Both the position numbers and the translations under genes were made by a program. The notes under the pieces were generated by a model, which saw nothing but the letters and a program-made list of their open reading frames with translations, was not told where the DNA came from and did no database searches. Below are positions 1 through 7,742 of a stretch of 14,115 bases of DNA, one piece after another (position 1 is the first letter of the stretch; each line of letters begins with the position of its first letter). This DNA comes from an uncultured Moraxella sp. Its GTDB lineage: Bacteria; Pseudomonadota; Gammaproteobacteria; Pseudomonadales; Moraxellaceae. The stretch covers positions 1 to 14,115 of the forward strand of contig CAKAQU010000035.1 in NCBI GenBank assembly GCA_916720335.1, in the 5' to 3' direction.

Positions 1-738
1 AAGGGATGGTCTTTAATGGGAGATGCAATTTCACACGCGGTATTTCCAGGTGTTGTGGTAGCTGTTTTACTTGGTATCCCCATAGCCTTAGGAGCGTTTG
101 TTGCAGGACTTTTTTGCGCAATGTCTGTGGGTTATCTAAAAAATCATACCCGCCTAAAAGAAGATACACTGATGGGTGTTGTGTTTGCTGGTATGTTTGC
201 TGTTGGGTTGGTGATTTTTACAAAATTAGACACCAGTCAGCACTTAAAACATATTTTATTTGGCAATCTTTTGGGTATTAGTCAAGAGATGTTGTGGCAG
301 ACTTTGCTGATTTGTGCGCTGATTTTGGTAGTGATGTTGATTAAAAAGCAAGATTTATTGTTGTACTGTTTTGACCCAAGCCATGCTCGTGTTTCTGGAT
401 TGTCCTTAAATTTTTTACATTATGGACTTTTGATATTGCTTTCAGCAACCATTGTGATGGCAATTCAGGCTGTTGGGGTGATTTTGGTGGTGGCGATGTT
501 AATCTCTCCGGGTATTACCAGCTTTATGTTGTGCAAACGCTTTAATTCCATGTTGCTGTTGGCAATCATTACCGCTTGCCTTTCAAGTTTTTTGGGCGTG
601 ATTGTCAGTTACCATTTGGATTCAGCAACAGGTTCAACCATTGTGTTGTTGCAAGCGTTATTTTTTGTAATTGCCATTGTGTTTGAAAAGGCTCGTTGTA
701 CATTTTTCGCTGAAAAAATATTCAATAAATCTAAATAG
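1..738 (+). CDS. Metal (Mn/Fe-type) ABC transporter permease, 5'-truncated
   Basis: Inner-membrane permease of an ABC-3 family importer, predicted to bring in Mn2+ or Fe2+ with an ATPase and a binding protein encoded upstream of the window. The frame is open from base 1, so the N-terminus is missing. The first visible residues are KGWSLMGDAISHAVFPG, the hallmark of this family, and the ATG at 16 lies inside that motif, so it is not the true start. Also typical are the RLKEDTLMG segment, HILFGNLLG, the FDPSHAR loop, and QAVGVILVVAMLISPG followed by SATGSTIVLLQALFF near the C-terminus. Several hydrophobic helices are evident. The motifs fit the SitD/YfeD/AfeD group better than ZnuB, but the metal cannot be fixed from sequence alone. 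The stop TAG at 736-738 overlaps the end of the convergent pabB by 8 bp, with no terminator hairpin between them. Confidence 0.93.
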   Translation, partial: KGWSLMGDAISHAVFPGVVVAVLLGIPIALGAFVAGLFCAMSVGYLKNHTRLKEDTLMGVVFAGMFAVGLVIFTKLDTSQHLKHILFGNLLGISQEMLWQTLLICALILVVMLIKKQDLLLYCFDPSHARVSGLSLNFLHYGLLILLSATIVMAIQAVGVILVVAMLISPGITSFMLCKRFNSMLLLAIITACLSSFLGVIVSYHLDSATGSTIVLLQALFFVIAIVFEKARCTFFAEKIFNKSK

Positions 739-2155
739 CATTTGGGGTTTGTAATACCTCCAATATTGCGTTAATTTTATCAAAACATTCCTGATATTCA
801 TCATCTTGCTTGGATTTAATGGTAATACCGCCACCTGCCCAAAGGCTTACAGTATGATGATGGGCTTGCAAGGTGCGAATCAGAACATTCCATTGACCTG
901 TTCCATCAAAATTCATATAACCTAGCGTTCCACAATACGCCCCACGACTGCTTTTTTCCAATTCAAAAATAATTTCACAAGCTCTTTTTTTAGGTGCTCC
1001 CGTGATTGAACCTGCTGGCAGACTACCAAAAAGTACCTCAAAACTGCTCACATCTTCTTTTAAAGTTGCAGTGATGGTGCTTACCATATGATGAACATTA
1101 TAAAAACTTTCAATTTCAAACCGTTTAGGGGTTTTTACAGAACCAATTTTGGCGTATTTTCCCAAATCATTTCTTAATAAATCCACAATCATTAAATTTT
1201 CACTAATATCTTTTTGACTGTTTTGTAATTCGTCTTTTAAGAGTTTGTCTTTAATAATATCATTATCTCGCGGGCGTGTGCCTTTAATGGGTTTGGTTAT
1301 AATGATGGTTTGATTGTTTTGTTTTTTAAAAGTAAAAAATAATTCTGGTGACATGGACAATAATTCAAAATCATCAATTAATAAATAACCAGCAAAAGGA
1401 GCATTAATTTTTTGGATAAGGTTGGGTAGGTAATGATAAAGTTTTTGCTGTAATTTTCCTTGCCATAGTTGAGTTAAATTAATTTGATAAGTATCACCCG
1501 CCATTAGATAATTTTGGGTTTGATAAAATGCTTTTTGATATTCATTTTTTTGCCAAAGTGGATTTAATTGACAAGGTTTAATTAGGTTAAAATAAGAATT
1601 GTGTTTTGGGTGAATTATTTTTAAAATACATTGATAAATTTTTTCAATAAAATCATCATCACCAAAATAATCAACCAGCACCAGTCCCATTTTTGCTTTT
1701 TTAAGATAAATATCATAATGACCTAAATAAGCACTGGGCTGACTTTGTTTGGTGCTAATAGTAAAATTTAATGCGTTGGCACTAATATCATAACCAATAA
1801 ATCCCATTAATCCATGACAATAGTTATTTTGTGAGGTGTCATCGTTATCTGTTTTATTAATAACGTTTTGCTGATGATTTTGTATGTTATTTTGATAATG
1901 GATAATTTCTTTTAACCAATTATCATAGGTGGTTTGGTTTTTATTTAATAAAATATTGAAATTGTTTCTGATTTTTTGATGACTATCGAAGCTTGAAGAA
2001 TTAGGGTAAAGTGTCCAAGATAGTTTTGGTAAAATCCCAAGTACAGGATTGTTATGATTATTTAAAAAACAAGGTTGCCAATTAGGATAAAATTGACCAA
2101 TTAACCTGGTCAATTGAGTGATTGATAAATCGGTCTGAATAAAAATTTGCTTCAT
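731..2155 (-). CDS. pabB: Aminodeoxychorismate synthase component I (PabB)
   Basis: Chorismate-binding enzyme that, with the glutaminase PabA, converts chorismate to 4-amino-4-deoxychorismate for p-aminobenzoate and folate synthesis in the cytoplasm. In 474-residue numbering the family motifs are SPELFF (about 270), TKPIKGTRPR with the lysine at about 291, ENLMIVDLLRNDLG (about 319-332), PAGSITGAPK (about 380-389) and the C-terminal WAGGGIT with DEYQECFDK. The PIKG lysine is the residue that separates PabB-type from TrpE-type active sites. I chose ATG at 2155. The frame extends to a TTG at 2179, but that codon lies inside a terminator-like hairpin. There is no Shine-Dalgarno sequence, and a TATAAT lies 6 nt before the ATG. 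The N-terminal third is unusually rich in Asn and Gln (about residues 85-115) and AT-rich. It lies downstream of fabB on the same strand but behind the hairpin, so it is probably transcribed separately. Confidence 0.93.
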   Translation of the reverse strand: MKQIFIQTDLSITQLTRLIGQFYPNWQPCFLNNHNNPVLGILPKLSWTLYPNSSSFDSHQKIRNNFNILLNKNQTTYDNWLKEIIHYQNNIQNHQQNVINKTDNDDTSQNNYCHGLMGFIGYDISANALNFTISTKQSQPSAYLGHYDIYLKKAKMGLVLVDYFGDDDFIEKIYQCILKIIHPKHNSYFNLIKPCQLNPLWQKNEYQKAFYQTQNYLMAGDTYQINLTQLWQGKLQQKLYHYLPNLIQKINAPFAGYLLIDDFELLSMSPELFFTFKKQNNQTIIITKPIKGTRPRDNDIIKDKLLKDELQNSQKDISENLMIVDLLRNDLGKYAKIGSVKTPKRFEIESFYNVHHMVSTITATLKEDVSSFEVLFGSLPAGSITGAPKKRACEIIFELEKSSRGAYCGTLGYMNFDGTGQWNVLIRTLQAHHHTVSLWAGGGITIKSKQDDEYQECFDKINAILEVLQTPNAI

Positions 2156-2161
2156 AAAAAA

Positions 2162-2167
2162 ATTATA
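2162..2167 (-). promoter_or_regulatory. Candidate -10 box for pabB
   Basis: A perfect TATAAT on the - strand, ending 6 nt before the pabB ATG. No convincing -35 hexamer lies 16-18 nt upstream. If it is used, transcription would begin at or next to the start codon. It could equally be the AT-rich tail of the preceding terminator. Confidence 0.3.
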
Positions 2168-2170
2168 ATA

Positions 2171-2197
2171 AAACCCCAATAACGGCGATTGGGGTTT
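2171..2197 (-). terminator. Rho-independent terminator downstream of fabB
   Basis: A perfect 10-bp inverted repeat (AAACCCCAAT / ATTGGGGTTT) with a 7-nt loop. On the - strand it begins 14 nt after the fabB stop and is followed by an A/T-rich stretch ending in a run of seven T (2155-2161). It would end fabB transcription, yet it sits only 15 nt before the pabB start codon. Confidence 0.75.
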
Positions 2198-2211
2198 GGT
2201 AAAACGAAGAA

Positions 2212-3447
2212 TTATGGTGTGAATTTTTTAATAATCAATGCGGCATTTGTGCCCCCAAAACCAAAACTATTGCTCATGATGGTGTTGAGTTTGGTAGAAC
2301 GAGTTTGAGTAACAATGTCAAAATCTTTGGCATTTTCGTCAAGCTCATGAACATTGATATTTGGAGCAATAAAATCATGATTCATCATCAAAAGACAATA
2401 AATGAGCTCTTGAGCACCAACCGCACCTAAACTGTGTCCCGTCATTGATTTGGTTGAGCTGATGGGCGGTGTATTGTCTTTGCCACCAAATGCTTCAGCA
2501 ATGGCATTTAGTTCAGTAATATCGCCAAGTGGTGTGCTGGTGCCATGACTATTGACATAATCAACACGTTCAAGACCTGCTTGATTTAGAGCGATTTTCA
2601 TGCAGCGAACCGCGCCTTCACCACTAGGGGCAACCATTTCAGCGCCATCCGAGGTTGCGCCGTAGCCAACAATTTCAGCTAAAATTGTTGCTCCACGCGC
2701 CAAAGCACTGTCTAAACTTTCAACAACCACCATGCCACCACCGCCAGCAATGACAAAGCCATCACGAGTTTTATCGTAGGGACGACTGGCTGTTTGTGGT
2801 GTGTCATTATATTGGGTACTCATTGCGCCCATTGCATCAAACATACAAGATTGTGTCCAATGTTCGGCTTCTCCACCGCCAGCCAGTACAATATCAGCCT
2901 TGCCCAACATAATCAATTCGGCAGCATGACCAATGCAATGACTAGATGTTGCGCAAGCACTGGAGATAGAATAGCTAATACCTTTAATTTTTAGCCCTGT
3001 TGCTAAAGTTGCTGAAACGGTACTACTCATGGTTTTGGGAACTGCCATTGCCCCAACTCCGCGAAGCCCTTTAGTGCGCATATTATCCACTGAAGTTGAA
3101 ACATCAAAAGTAGAAGCGCCACCCGAACCTGCCACGACTGCCACACGCGTATTGCCAGCAATGTCATCTAAAGTGAAACCCGCCTGCTTGAGTGCTTGCA
3201 ATGAGCTTAAATAAGCAAATAAACTGGCTTCACTCATAAAACGTTTTAGTTTGCGGTCAATTGCAGAAGTATCTAAGTTTGTGGTATCAATGCTGCCTGA
3301 TACTTGGGATTTAAAACCTTGGTCGGCGTAACTTTGGTTAAAAATAATGCCAGATTTTCCATCAAAGAGTGCATCTTTAACACTCTGTAAATCATTCCCA
3401 AGGCAAGAGACAATACCCGCTCCTGTAATCACCACTCTTTTTTGCAT
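2212..3447 (-). CDS. fabB: 3-oxoacyl-ACP synthase I (FabB)
   Basis: Condenses malonyl-ACP with acyl-ACP in cytoplasmic type II fatty acid elongation. FabB is the KAS needed to extend the cis-unsaturated intermediate made by FabA. Near end-to-end resemblance to E. coli Fab[15 protein letters not shown] with the nucleophilic Cys at about 165, [11 protein letters not shown] with His about 301, [13 protein letters not shown] with Lys about 333 and His about 338, and the C-terminal [12 protein letters not shown]. The FabB-specific stretch [23 protein letters not shown] is also present (quoted in part: [18 protein letters not shown]). Length 411 residues, normal for the family. I chose ATG at 3447, giving MQKRVVITG, which matches the family N-terminus. 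The TTG four codons upstream would consume the GGA of the likely ribosome binding site. It follows minE on the same strand but has a good promoter of its own in the gap. Confidence 0.96.
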   Translation of the reverse strand: MQKRVVITGAGIVSCLGNDLQSVKDALFDGKSGIIFNQSYADQGFKSQVSGSIDTTNLDTSAIDRKLKRFMSEASLFAYLSSLQALKQAGFTLDDIAGNTRVAVVAGSGGASTFDVSTSVDNMRTKGLRGVGAMAVPKTMSSTVSATLATGLKIKGISYSISSACATSSHCIGHAAELIMLGKADIVLAGGGEAEHWTQSCMFDAMGAMSTQYNDTPQTASRPYDKTRDGFVIAGGGGMVVVESLDSALARGATILAEIVGYGATSDGAEMVAPSGEGAVRCMKIALNQAGLERVDYVNSHGTSTPLGDITELNAIAEAFGGKDNTPPISSTKSMTGHSLGAVGAQELIYCLLMMNHDFIAPNINVHELDENAKDFDIVTQTRSTKLNTIMSNSFGFGGTNAALIIKKFTP

Positions 3448-3477
3448 GTGTTTATCCAATTGGTTAAAATTATTTAG

Positions 3478-3506
3478 ATTATAACAAAAAAGCCGCCCGA
3501 CACCAA
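3478..3506 (-). promoter_or_regulatory. Predicted sigma70 promoter of fabB
   Basis: On the - strand TTGGTG (3506-3501) and a perfect TATAAT (3483-3478) are separated by 17 nt. The predicted start near 3471 gives a leader of about 24 nt before the ATG at 3447. The spacer holds GC-rich sequence followed by six T, which may be the tail of the min operon transcript, although I see no good hairpin there. Confidence 0.55.
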
Positions 3507-3529
3507 AACTTCTGAATAAAAGGCATTGA

Positions 3530-3817
3530 TTAATCTCTGCGTTCAGGTAGATTGACGTTCATCTCTAGAATATCCATATTATCTTCTTGGCGCTGCTGAA
3601 TGTCCACATCGTCTTTTTGTACGCCTTGGATATATTTATTAACTACTTCCAAAATCTCTTGCTTCATCTCTTCTACACGTTCAGCTGATAGGCGCATATT
3701 GAGTCTGTGATTGGTGGCAACAATGACTTTTAAGCGGTCTTTAGCGATATCAGCGCTGCTTTGGGTTTTTTCTTGATTGTCTCCAAACAATTTAAACATA
3801 GATTTCATCATAATCAT
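3530..3817 (-). CDS. minE: Cell division topological specificity factor MinE
   Basis: Small protein that stimulates MinD ATPase at the membrane and drives pole-to-pole MinCD oscillation, so that FtsZ rings form only at mid-cell. The N-terminal MFKLFG segment is the expected amphipathic membrane/MinD-binding part. [14 protein letters not shown] is the conserved MinD-contact region, and [19 protein letters not shown] is the beta-sheet dimerisation part. Length about 95 residues, slightly longer than E. coli MinE (88). The first ATG (3817) overlaps the minD stop as ATGA. Two further ATGs at 3811 and 3808 are better spaced from the GGTGG upstream, so the protein may start 2-3 residues later. The overlap points to translational coupling with minD, last gene of minCDE. 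Confidence 0.95.
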   Translation of the reverse strand: MIMMKSMFKLFGDNQEKTQSSADIAKDRLKVIVATNHRLNMRLSAERVEEMKQEILEVVNKYIQGVQKDDVDIQQRQEDNMDILEMNVNLPERRD

Positions 3818-4629
3818 CCACCAAATAACTTAGCAAAAAAGCCTTTTTTCTTAACGTCAATATGGCGCAAAGGGCGGTCTTCTCCCAAAAAACGCGCAAC
3901 AATATCATCATAACATTGACCAGCTGCCGATTCTTTATAAAAAATTACAGGTTTTCCACAGTTAGATGCTTCCAAAACGGCATTACTTTCTGGTACAACT
4001 CCAATCAGATGCACTCGTAAAATATCATTGGCAATGTCGTCAATACCCATCATTTCTTTCTTTTCAACACGCTCAGGGTTGTAACGGGCAATGATTAAAT
4101 GCTCTTTAACCTGTTTACCTTCTTTTGCTTTTTTGGTTTCAGATTGTAAAATACCAATAATGCGGTCAGAATCACGCACGCTAGAGACTTCAGGATTGGT
4201 AACAATTAAAGCTTCATCGGCATGGTACATTGCAAGTTTGGCACCGCGTTCAATGCCAGCAGGACTGTCACAAATGATGTATTCAAAACCCAAATCCTCA
4301 GAAAGTTCACGCATCACTTGAGCAACACCTTCATCAGTTAGTGCATCTTTATCACGAGTTTGCGATGCAGGCAGGATAAATAAATTTTCCAGTTCTTTGT
4401 CTTTAACCAAAGCTTGGGGTAGGGTGGTATTACCCGAAATAACATCAATAAAATCATATACAATTCGGTTTTCACAGCCCATAATTAAATCTAAATTGCG
4501 CAGACCAACGTCAAAATCAATCACGACTGTTTTATGACCACGCATAGCAAGACCTGCCCCAAAAGAGGCGCTGGTGGTGGTTTTGCCAACCCCGCCTTTA
4601 CCTGAAGTTACGACAATGATTTTTGCCAC
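3814..4629 (-). CDS. minD: Septum site-determining ATPase MinD
   Basis: Membrane-cycling ParA/MinD ATPase that recruits MinC to the membrane and is released by MinE. The deviant Walker A motif [10 protein letters not shown] is at residues 9-18, with signature Lys11 and Lys16. [10 protein letters not shown] (about 38-47), CDSPAGIE and [13 protein letters not shown] are the standard switch and Walker B regions. The C-terminus [14 protein letters not shown] is the amphipathic membrane-targeting helix. Length 271 residues, essentially the E. coli length. The start codon is GTG, supported by a strong TAGGAG seven nt upstream and by the [13 protein letters not shown] family N-terminus. It lies 61 nt after minC and overlaps minE by 4 nt. 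Confidence 0.97.
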   Translation of the reverse strand: MAKIIVVTSGKGGVGKTTTSASFGAGLAMRGHKTVVIDFDVGLRNLDLIMGCENRIVYDFIDVISGNTTLPQALVKDKELENLFILPASQTRDKDALTDEGVAQVMRELSEDLGFEYIICDSPAGIERGAKLAMYHADEALIVTNPEVSSVRDSDRIIGILQSETKKAKEGKQVKEHLIIARYNPERVEKKEMMGIDDIANDILRVHLIGVVPESNAVLEASNCGKPVIFYKESAAGQCYDDIVARFLGEDRPLRHIDVKKKGFFAKLFGG

Positions 4630-4690
4630 AAAGATACTCCTAACATAAAAATTATTGAAATTTAAAAAAATGATAAAATGGCAATTTGGG

Positions 4691-5431
4691 TTAATTTTCC
4701 ATTAGAGTAAAAGCCAGCCCTTCTTTTTCGTCATAACTAACTTGTACTGCTTTATCGATAAATATTTCGGGAATGTCATCACGCAAACAATATGTACCAG
4801 CCACTGATACCAAAGATGGGTTAAAGCGCTGGCAAAAAATACGCGCTTTTTTGTCGCCCGTTGCTCCTGCAACCAGTCGTCCAAACCCGCGCCCATAAAC
4901 GTGTAAATTGCTATCAGTAATGGCTTCAGCACCCCAGTTTACACCCCCAAGAATGACCAAATCTCCTCCTAAGTGTTGAAAACTTTGTCCTGAACGCAAC
5001 ATACCATCACAAATACAGCTGTTTAAACCATCTTGGTCATTATTCATTACTCGCACAGATGTGTTTTTATTGGGTGTGTCTAAATTATCTTGACTGGGGG
5101 TTTCATTAATGGCAATTGAATCAGCTGACTTTTCGGGTTTTAACGTCTCAATTCTTTGACCATCTGCTGGAAGTATTGCCAGGCGCATCTTAATGGCTTG
5201 TTCACTCAAAACGCCATCAATTACCCCAATTGGCTGAATGCCTAGCGCCCACAGCATGTCTACCAAATTTACCAAGTCTAAATCAACTGAGCTGTCAATC
5301 ACAACAGGAACTGAACCTGTGGATTTTTTTAAGAAAGTAGCGACCTCATGATGAATTTGCACAAGATTGTCGGTATTAATTTTTAAGCGACTAAACGCCA
5401 ACATTTTTCCAAATAAAGCAATGGCTTTCAT
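4691..5431 (-). CDS. minC: Septum site-determining protein MinC (FtsZ inhibitor)
   Basis: Inhibits FtsZ polymerisation away from mid-cell when carried to the membrane by MinD. The N-terminal FtsZ-inhibitory domain (about 1-100) shows the usual WALGIQPIGV segment. A hydrophilic linker rich in Asn, Asp and Ser (about 100-135) follows. The C-terminal beta-helix domain (about 140-235) carries the RSGQ motif (146-149), known to be needed for MinD binding, then GGDLVILG, WGAEAI, HVYG and ARIFCQRFNP. In many MinCs the segment after HVYG is close to PLRGRALAG. Here it is RGFGRLVAG, a modest divergence. ATG at 5431 has only a weak upstream purine stretch (GGTAA). First gene of minCDE. The 180-nt gap upstream should hold the operon promoter, but no unambiguous -35/-10 pair stands out. 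Confidence 0.94.
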   Translation of the reverse strand: MKAIALFGKMLAFSRLKINTDNLVQIHHEVATFLKKSTGSVPVVIDSSVDLDLVNLVDMLWALGIQPIGVIDGVLSEQAIKMRLAILPADGQRIETLKPEKSADSIAINETPSQDNLDTPNKNTSVRVMNNDQDGLNSCICDGMLRSGQSFQHLGGDLVILGGVNWGAEAITDSNLHVYGRGFGRLVAGATGDKKARIFCQRFNPSLVSVAGTYCLRDDIPEIFIDKAVQVSYDEKEGLAFTLMEN

Positions 5432-5465
5432 AATATATTACCGTATCCATATTGATTAAAATATC

Positions 5466-5486
5466 CATCCAACTGGAGTGGATTTT
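5466..5486 (-). repeat. Imperfect hairpin in the minC leader
   Basis: ATCCA and TGGAT flank a CC/GG pair and a 4-nt loop, giving an imperfect 7-bp hairpin with one bulged base 35 nt upstream of the minC start. It has no T-run on the - strand, so it is not an obvious terminator. It could be a leader structure or chance. Confidence 0.25.
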
Positions 5487-5611
5487 TATCTATTACAAAT
5501 TTTATGCCATATTATTTTTTATTTTGTATTATGATGATTTAATACATTAAGATGACTGTATAAATAATAAGCATTTTATCTGTTATTGTCTATCTGTTTA
5601 TAAAAAAAATT

Positions 5612-6712
5612 CTAAGGGAGTGGCAATTGTTCTTTATGTTTCCATTGTTGAATTTTGATTTGCTTTTCAAAGGCCGTTAAGCCATCATTAATGACATCAC
5701 CAACTAATTTTTCAAGTTCAGGGCGCGTTGTATCAAGCTCAGCGATGCCTTTGGCGATATGCACAACTAACGCATCTAAAGTTTGACTACTAAATAAATG
5801 TTCATTTACCGCCAAAGTAACATTTTCACCAATATGTTTACCAACGTGGGTGATTTGGTTTTCAATAAGACTGCCAGCAATGGGAATCAGTTTTAGATAT
5901 TTACGAAGTTCAGGCGTATCCGTGAGTGCTTTTTCAACCGCTATGCCAATATCTAAAGATAGCTTTTTACCTGTATCTGCTAAAAAAGCCCCTTGAAGCT
6001 TGGGCAATAGTTCACTTCGTAAAATGTCCAAAATCACTTTTTCTAATTCAGGACGATTTTTGTCAATCGTCGATTGTACTAAAGCTTGATGAGTTTTTGA
6101 TTGAGAGAGCTGCTCGCGAAAATTATCAATGGCTGTTAAAATAACTCTATCAGATAATTCCTCTAAAATGACATGATAATAAAATTGTGCAGAATTTAAC
6201 CATTTTTCTGGAATAACCTTGATATTCATACTGTGTAGGCGTTTAATAATCACGCCTGCACGTAAAAGCCTTAACGCACGTAACGCTGGAAAACAGCCTA
6301 AAGCCTCATACCAATGTACAAAAGGAAAGAAAAACCAGCGAAAATAAGTTTTTTTAATGATGGCACGCATCCAACGCAAAATCAGCTCTGCTATCCAAAA
6401 AACGGTAAATACACCGCCAATCGCTGAAATGGTTGTGTGTTCATGAACTTGATAAGTAGTTAGCATATCACCAAAACCAAACCATTGAGCAAATTTGGTC
6501 GCAAAACCACTCATTAGGATTTTGTCAGTCATAATAAGCAGCAAATCTAAAACCAAAAGAAGTAACATGATGATATCGTAAACAATCTTGGTTTTATTTA
6601 GCGATATGGTTTCTTTGTCCTGATTAAATAAAGGAATCACATCATCAGGAATTTCGTTTTGTTTGGGTGTTTTTAAATCTTGTAAAGATGGAGTTTGTCG
6701 TATTTTTGTCAT
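5612..6712 (-). CDS. Membrane protein with a voltage-sensor-like domain, no pore, and a helical C-terminal region
   Basis: I do not recognise a named family. In 366-residue numbering the sequence shows a polar N-terminus (1-40) and a hydrophobic helix at about 43-61 (S1-like). A second helix at about 95-115 carries F-W-I-A-E-L-I-L-R, with Glu109 and Arg113 spaced like the S2 motif of voltage sensors. An aromatic segment at about 123-140 is followed by Pro142, and then an S4-like segment has basic residues at 145, 148, 151, 157 and 158. No further membrane helix and no TVGYG-like filter follow. Residues 165-366 look soluble and helical, with RPELEK at 220-225 and again at 330-335 and a related TPELRK at 266-271. 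I chose ATG at 6712. A TTG at 6742 is possible, and neither has a strong ribosome site. It lies about 40 nt behind the acyltransferase gene and is probably co-transcribed with it. Automated pipelines may call such proteins ion transporters; the channel role is unproven. Confidence 0.8.
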   Translation of the reverse strand: MTKIRQTPSLQDLKTPKQNEIPDDVIPLFNQDKETISLNKTKIVYDIIMLLLLVLDLLLIMTDKILMSGFATKFAQWFGFGDMLTTYQVHEHTTISAIGGVFTVFWIAELILRWMRAIIKKTYFRWFFFPFVHWYEALGCFPALRALRLLRAGVIIKRLHSMNIKVIPEKWLNSAQFYYHVILEELSDRVILTAIDNFREQLSQSKTHQALVQSTIDKNRPELEKVILDILRSELLPKLQGAFLADTGKKLSLDIGIAVEKALTDTPELRKYLKLIPIAGSLIENQITHVGKHIGENVTLAVNEHLFSSQTLDALVVHIAKGIAELDTTRPELEKLVGDVINDGLTAFEKQIKIQQWKHKEQLPLP

Positions 6713-6751
6713 GGGACGATTGCCACTATGAGTTATTACCAATATTGATTA

Positions 6752-7732
6752 CTAGCATGATGAAAAATCTGAAAGCATGGCATCAATACGAGCATCTTTG
6801 GCTTGCCATGTAGTATCCAACCAAGTGTAAAGCTGATGCTTGATGGTATCATCACTGCTATATTTACCCTGTTTTAGTGCGTCCAATAATTCACCACTCA
6901 TTTTGGCGTGACGAATATCCACCGCTAATTTTGAAATGTTGCCCTGCCATAAATCACGGTATTGAGGTATGCCATCAGGATACACAATGGTCATGTCTAA
7001 AATCCCATCAATTTTATCACCAAGCATTTGTAAAGCAAGAGCAAAGCCACCCGCTTTAGGTTTTAATAAATGTCGATAGGGTGAATTTTGATGGTTGTGT
7101 TTTTTGGTTGTAAAACGCGTACCTTCTAAATAATTTAATAATACAAAAGGTTTATCCTGTAGTAATGCACAAGCACGACGAGCCTCATCTAAATCTTGAC
7201 CAGCAAGCGCAGGGTTTTTGGCAATGGCTTCTTTGCTGTGGCGTTTCATCATCGGAAAGTCTAGCAAATAAAAAGCTTGACCTACAATAGGAATGTATAA
7301 AAGTTCATGTTTGGTAAAAAATCGGGTAATTGGCAATCGACCAGCGCTAATATATTGAATAATGCTGGTATCTACCCAAGATTGATGATTGCAGATTAGT
7401 AAGTATTTGCCATCCGCTTTTAAATCATCGCTAATATGAATTCGCCAATCTTTTTTTGGTAGCACTGTATCAATCAGTGTATTGTTGGTATTTATCCAGT
7501 GATTGGCGATTTTAATAATGGCTTTATCAGCATATTTGGATTTGCCAAATACTTTAAATGCGCCCGCCAAAAATAATGGAGAACCAACCATTAAACTATT
7601 CAATCCAATTACGCCAGCATTAGCGGTTAGACAGAGTTTTTGAGCAAGCATCGGTGATTTTTCATGCACTATTTGCAATAGTGGAATGGAATAATGGCTG
7701 GACATGACAAGATAACTAAAAAACAAAACCAT
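6752..7732 (-). CDS. YihG-like membrane acyltransferase (LPLAT/PlsC superfamily)
   Basis: Predicted inner-membrane acyltransferase that transfers fatty acyl groups to a lysophospholipid or related acceptor. The catalytic HX4D motif is CNHQSWVD (His116, Asp121). The substrate-binding motif EGTRFT lies at 203-208, and LKPKAGGFALAL at about 223-234 completes the family pattern. The sequence around FFTKHELLYIPIVGQAF with LDFPMMKR resembles the E. coli YihG / LCLAT1-like group rather than essential PlsC. A hydrophobic segment at about 36-60 is the likely membrane anchor. Length 326 residues is normal for that group. ATG at 7732 is preceded by GGTAGA at short spacing. An ATG at residue 10 (7705) is a weaker alternative. 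A near-perfect 19-bp palindrome lies just upstream. The membrane protein gene downstream is close and on the same strand, suggesting a two-gene operon. The acyl acceptor is unknown. Confidence 0.88.
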   Translation of the reverse strand: MVLFFSYLVMSSHYSIPLLQIVHEKSPMLAQKLCLTANAGVIGLNSLMVGSPLFLAGAFKVFGKSKYADKAIIKIANHWINTNNTLIDTVLPKKDWRIHISDDLKADGKYLLICNHQSWVDTSIIQYISAGRLPITRFFTKHELLYIPIVGQAFYLLDFPMMKRHSKEAIAKNPALAGQDLDEARRACALLQDKPFVLLNYLEGTRFTTKKHNHQNSPYRHLLKPKAGGFALALQMLGDKIDGILDMTIVYPDGIPQYRDLWQGNISKLAVDIRHAKMSGELLDALKQGKYSSDDTIKHQLYTWLDTTWQAKDARIDAMLSDFSSC

Positions 7733-7742
7733 TCATTCTACC

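Noticed and set aside
1..738. Naming the first gene znuB
   Set aside because: The GDAISHAVFPG, KEDTLMG and SATGSTIVLLQALFF motifs fit Mn/Fe-type SitD/YfeD/AfeD permeases better. Without the rest of the operon no symbol is assigned.
2156..2179. TTG start for pabB adding eight residues
   Set aside because: The codon lies within the stem of the fabB terminator hairpin and has no ribosome site. The ATG at 2155 matches the expected N-terminus.
3448..3459. TTG start for fabB adding four residues
   Set aside because: The ATG at 3447 gives the family N-terminus MQKRVVITG and keeps the upstream GGA free as ribosome site.
3488..3530. Intrinsic terminator after minE
   Set aside because: There is a GC-rich stretch followed by six T, but I could not find a matching stem, and the T-run falls in the spacer of the fabB promoter.
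4702..4932. Second open frame of about 76 codons inside minC
   Set aside because: It is an out-of-frame shadow of minC with no ribosome site. The minC frame shows full domain conservation.
5432..5611. Clear promoter for minCDE
   Set aside because: Several AT-rich hexamers could serve as -10 boxes, but none has a convincing -35 partner, so no site is called.
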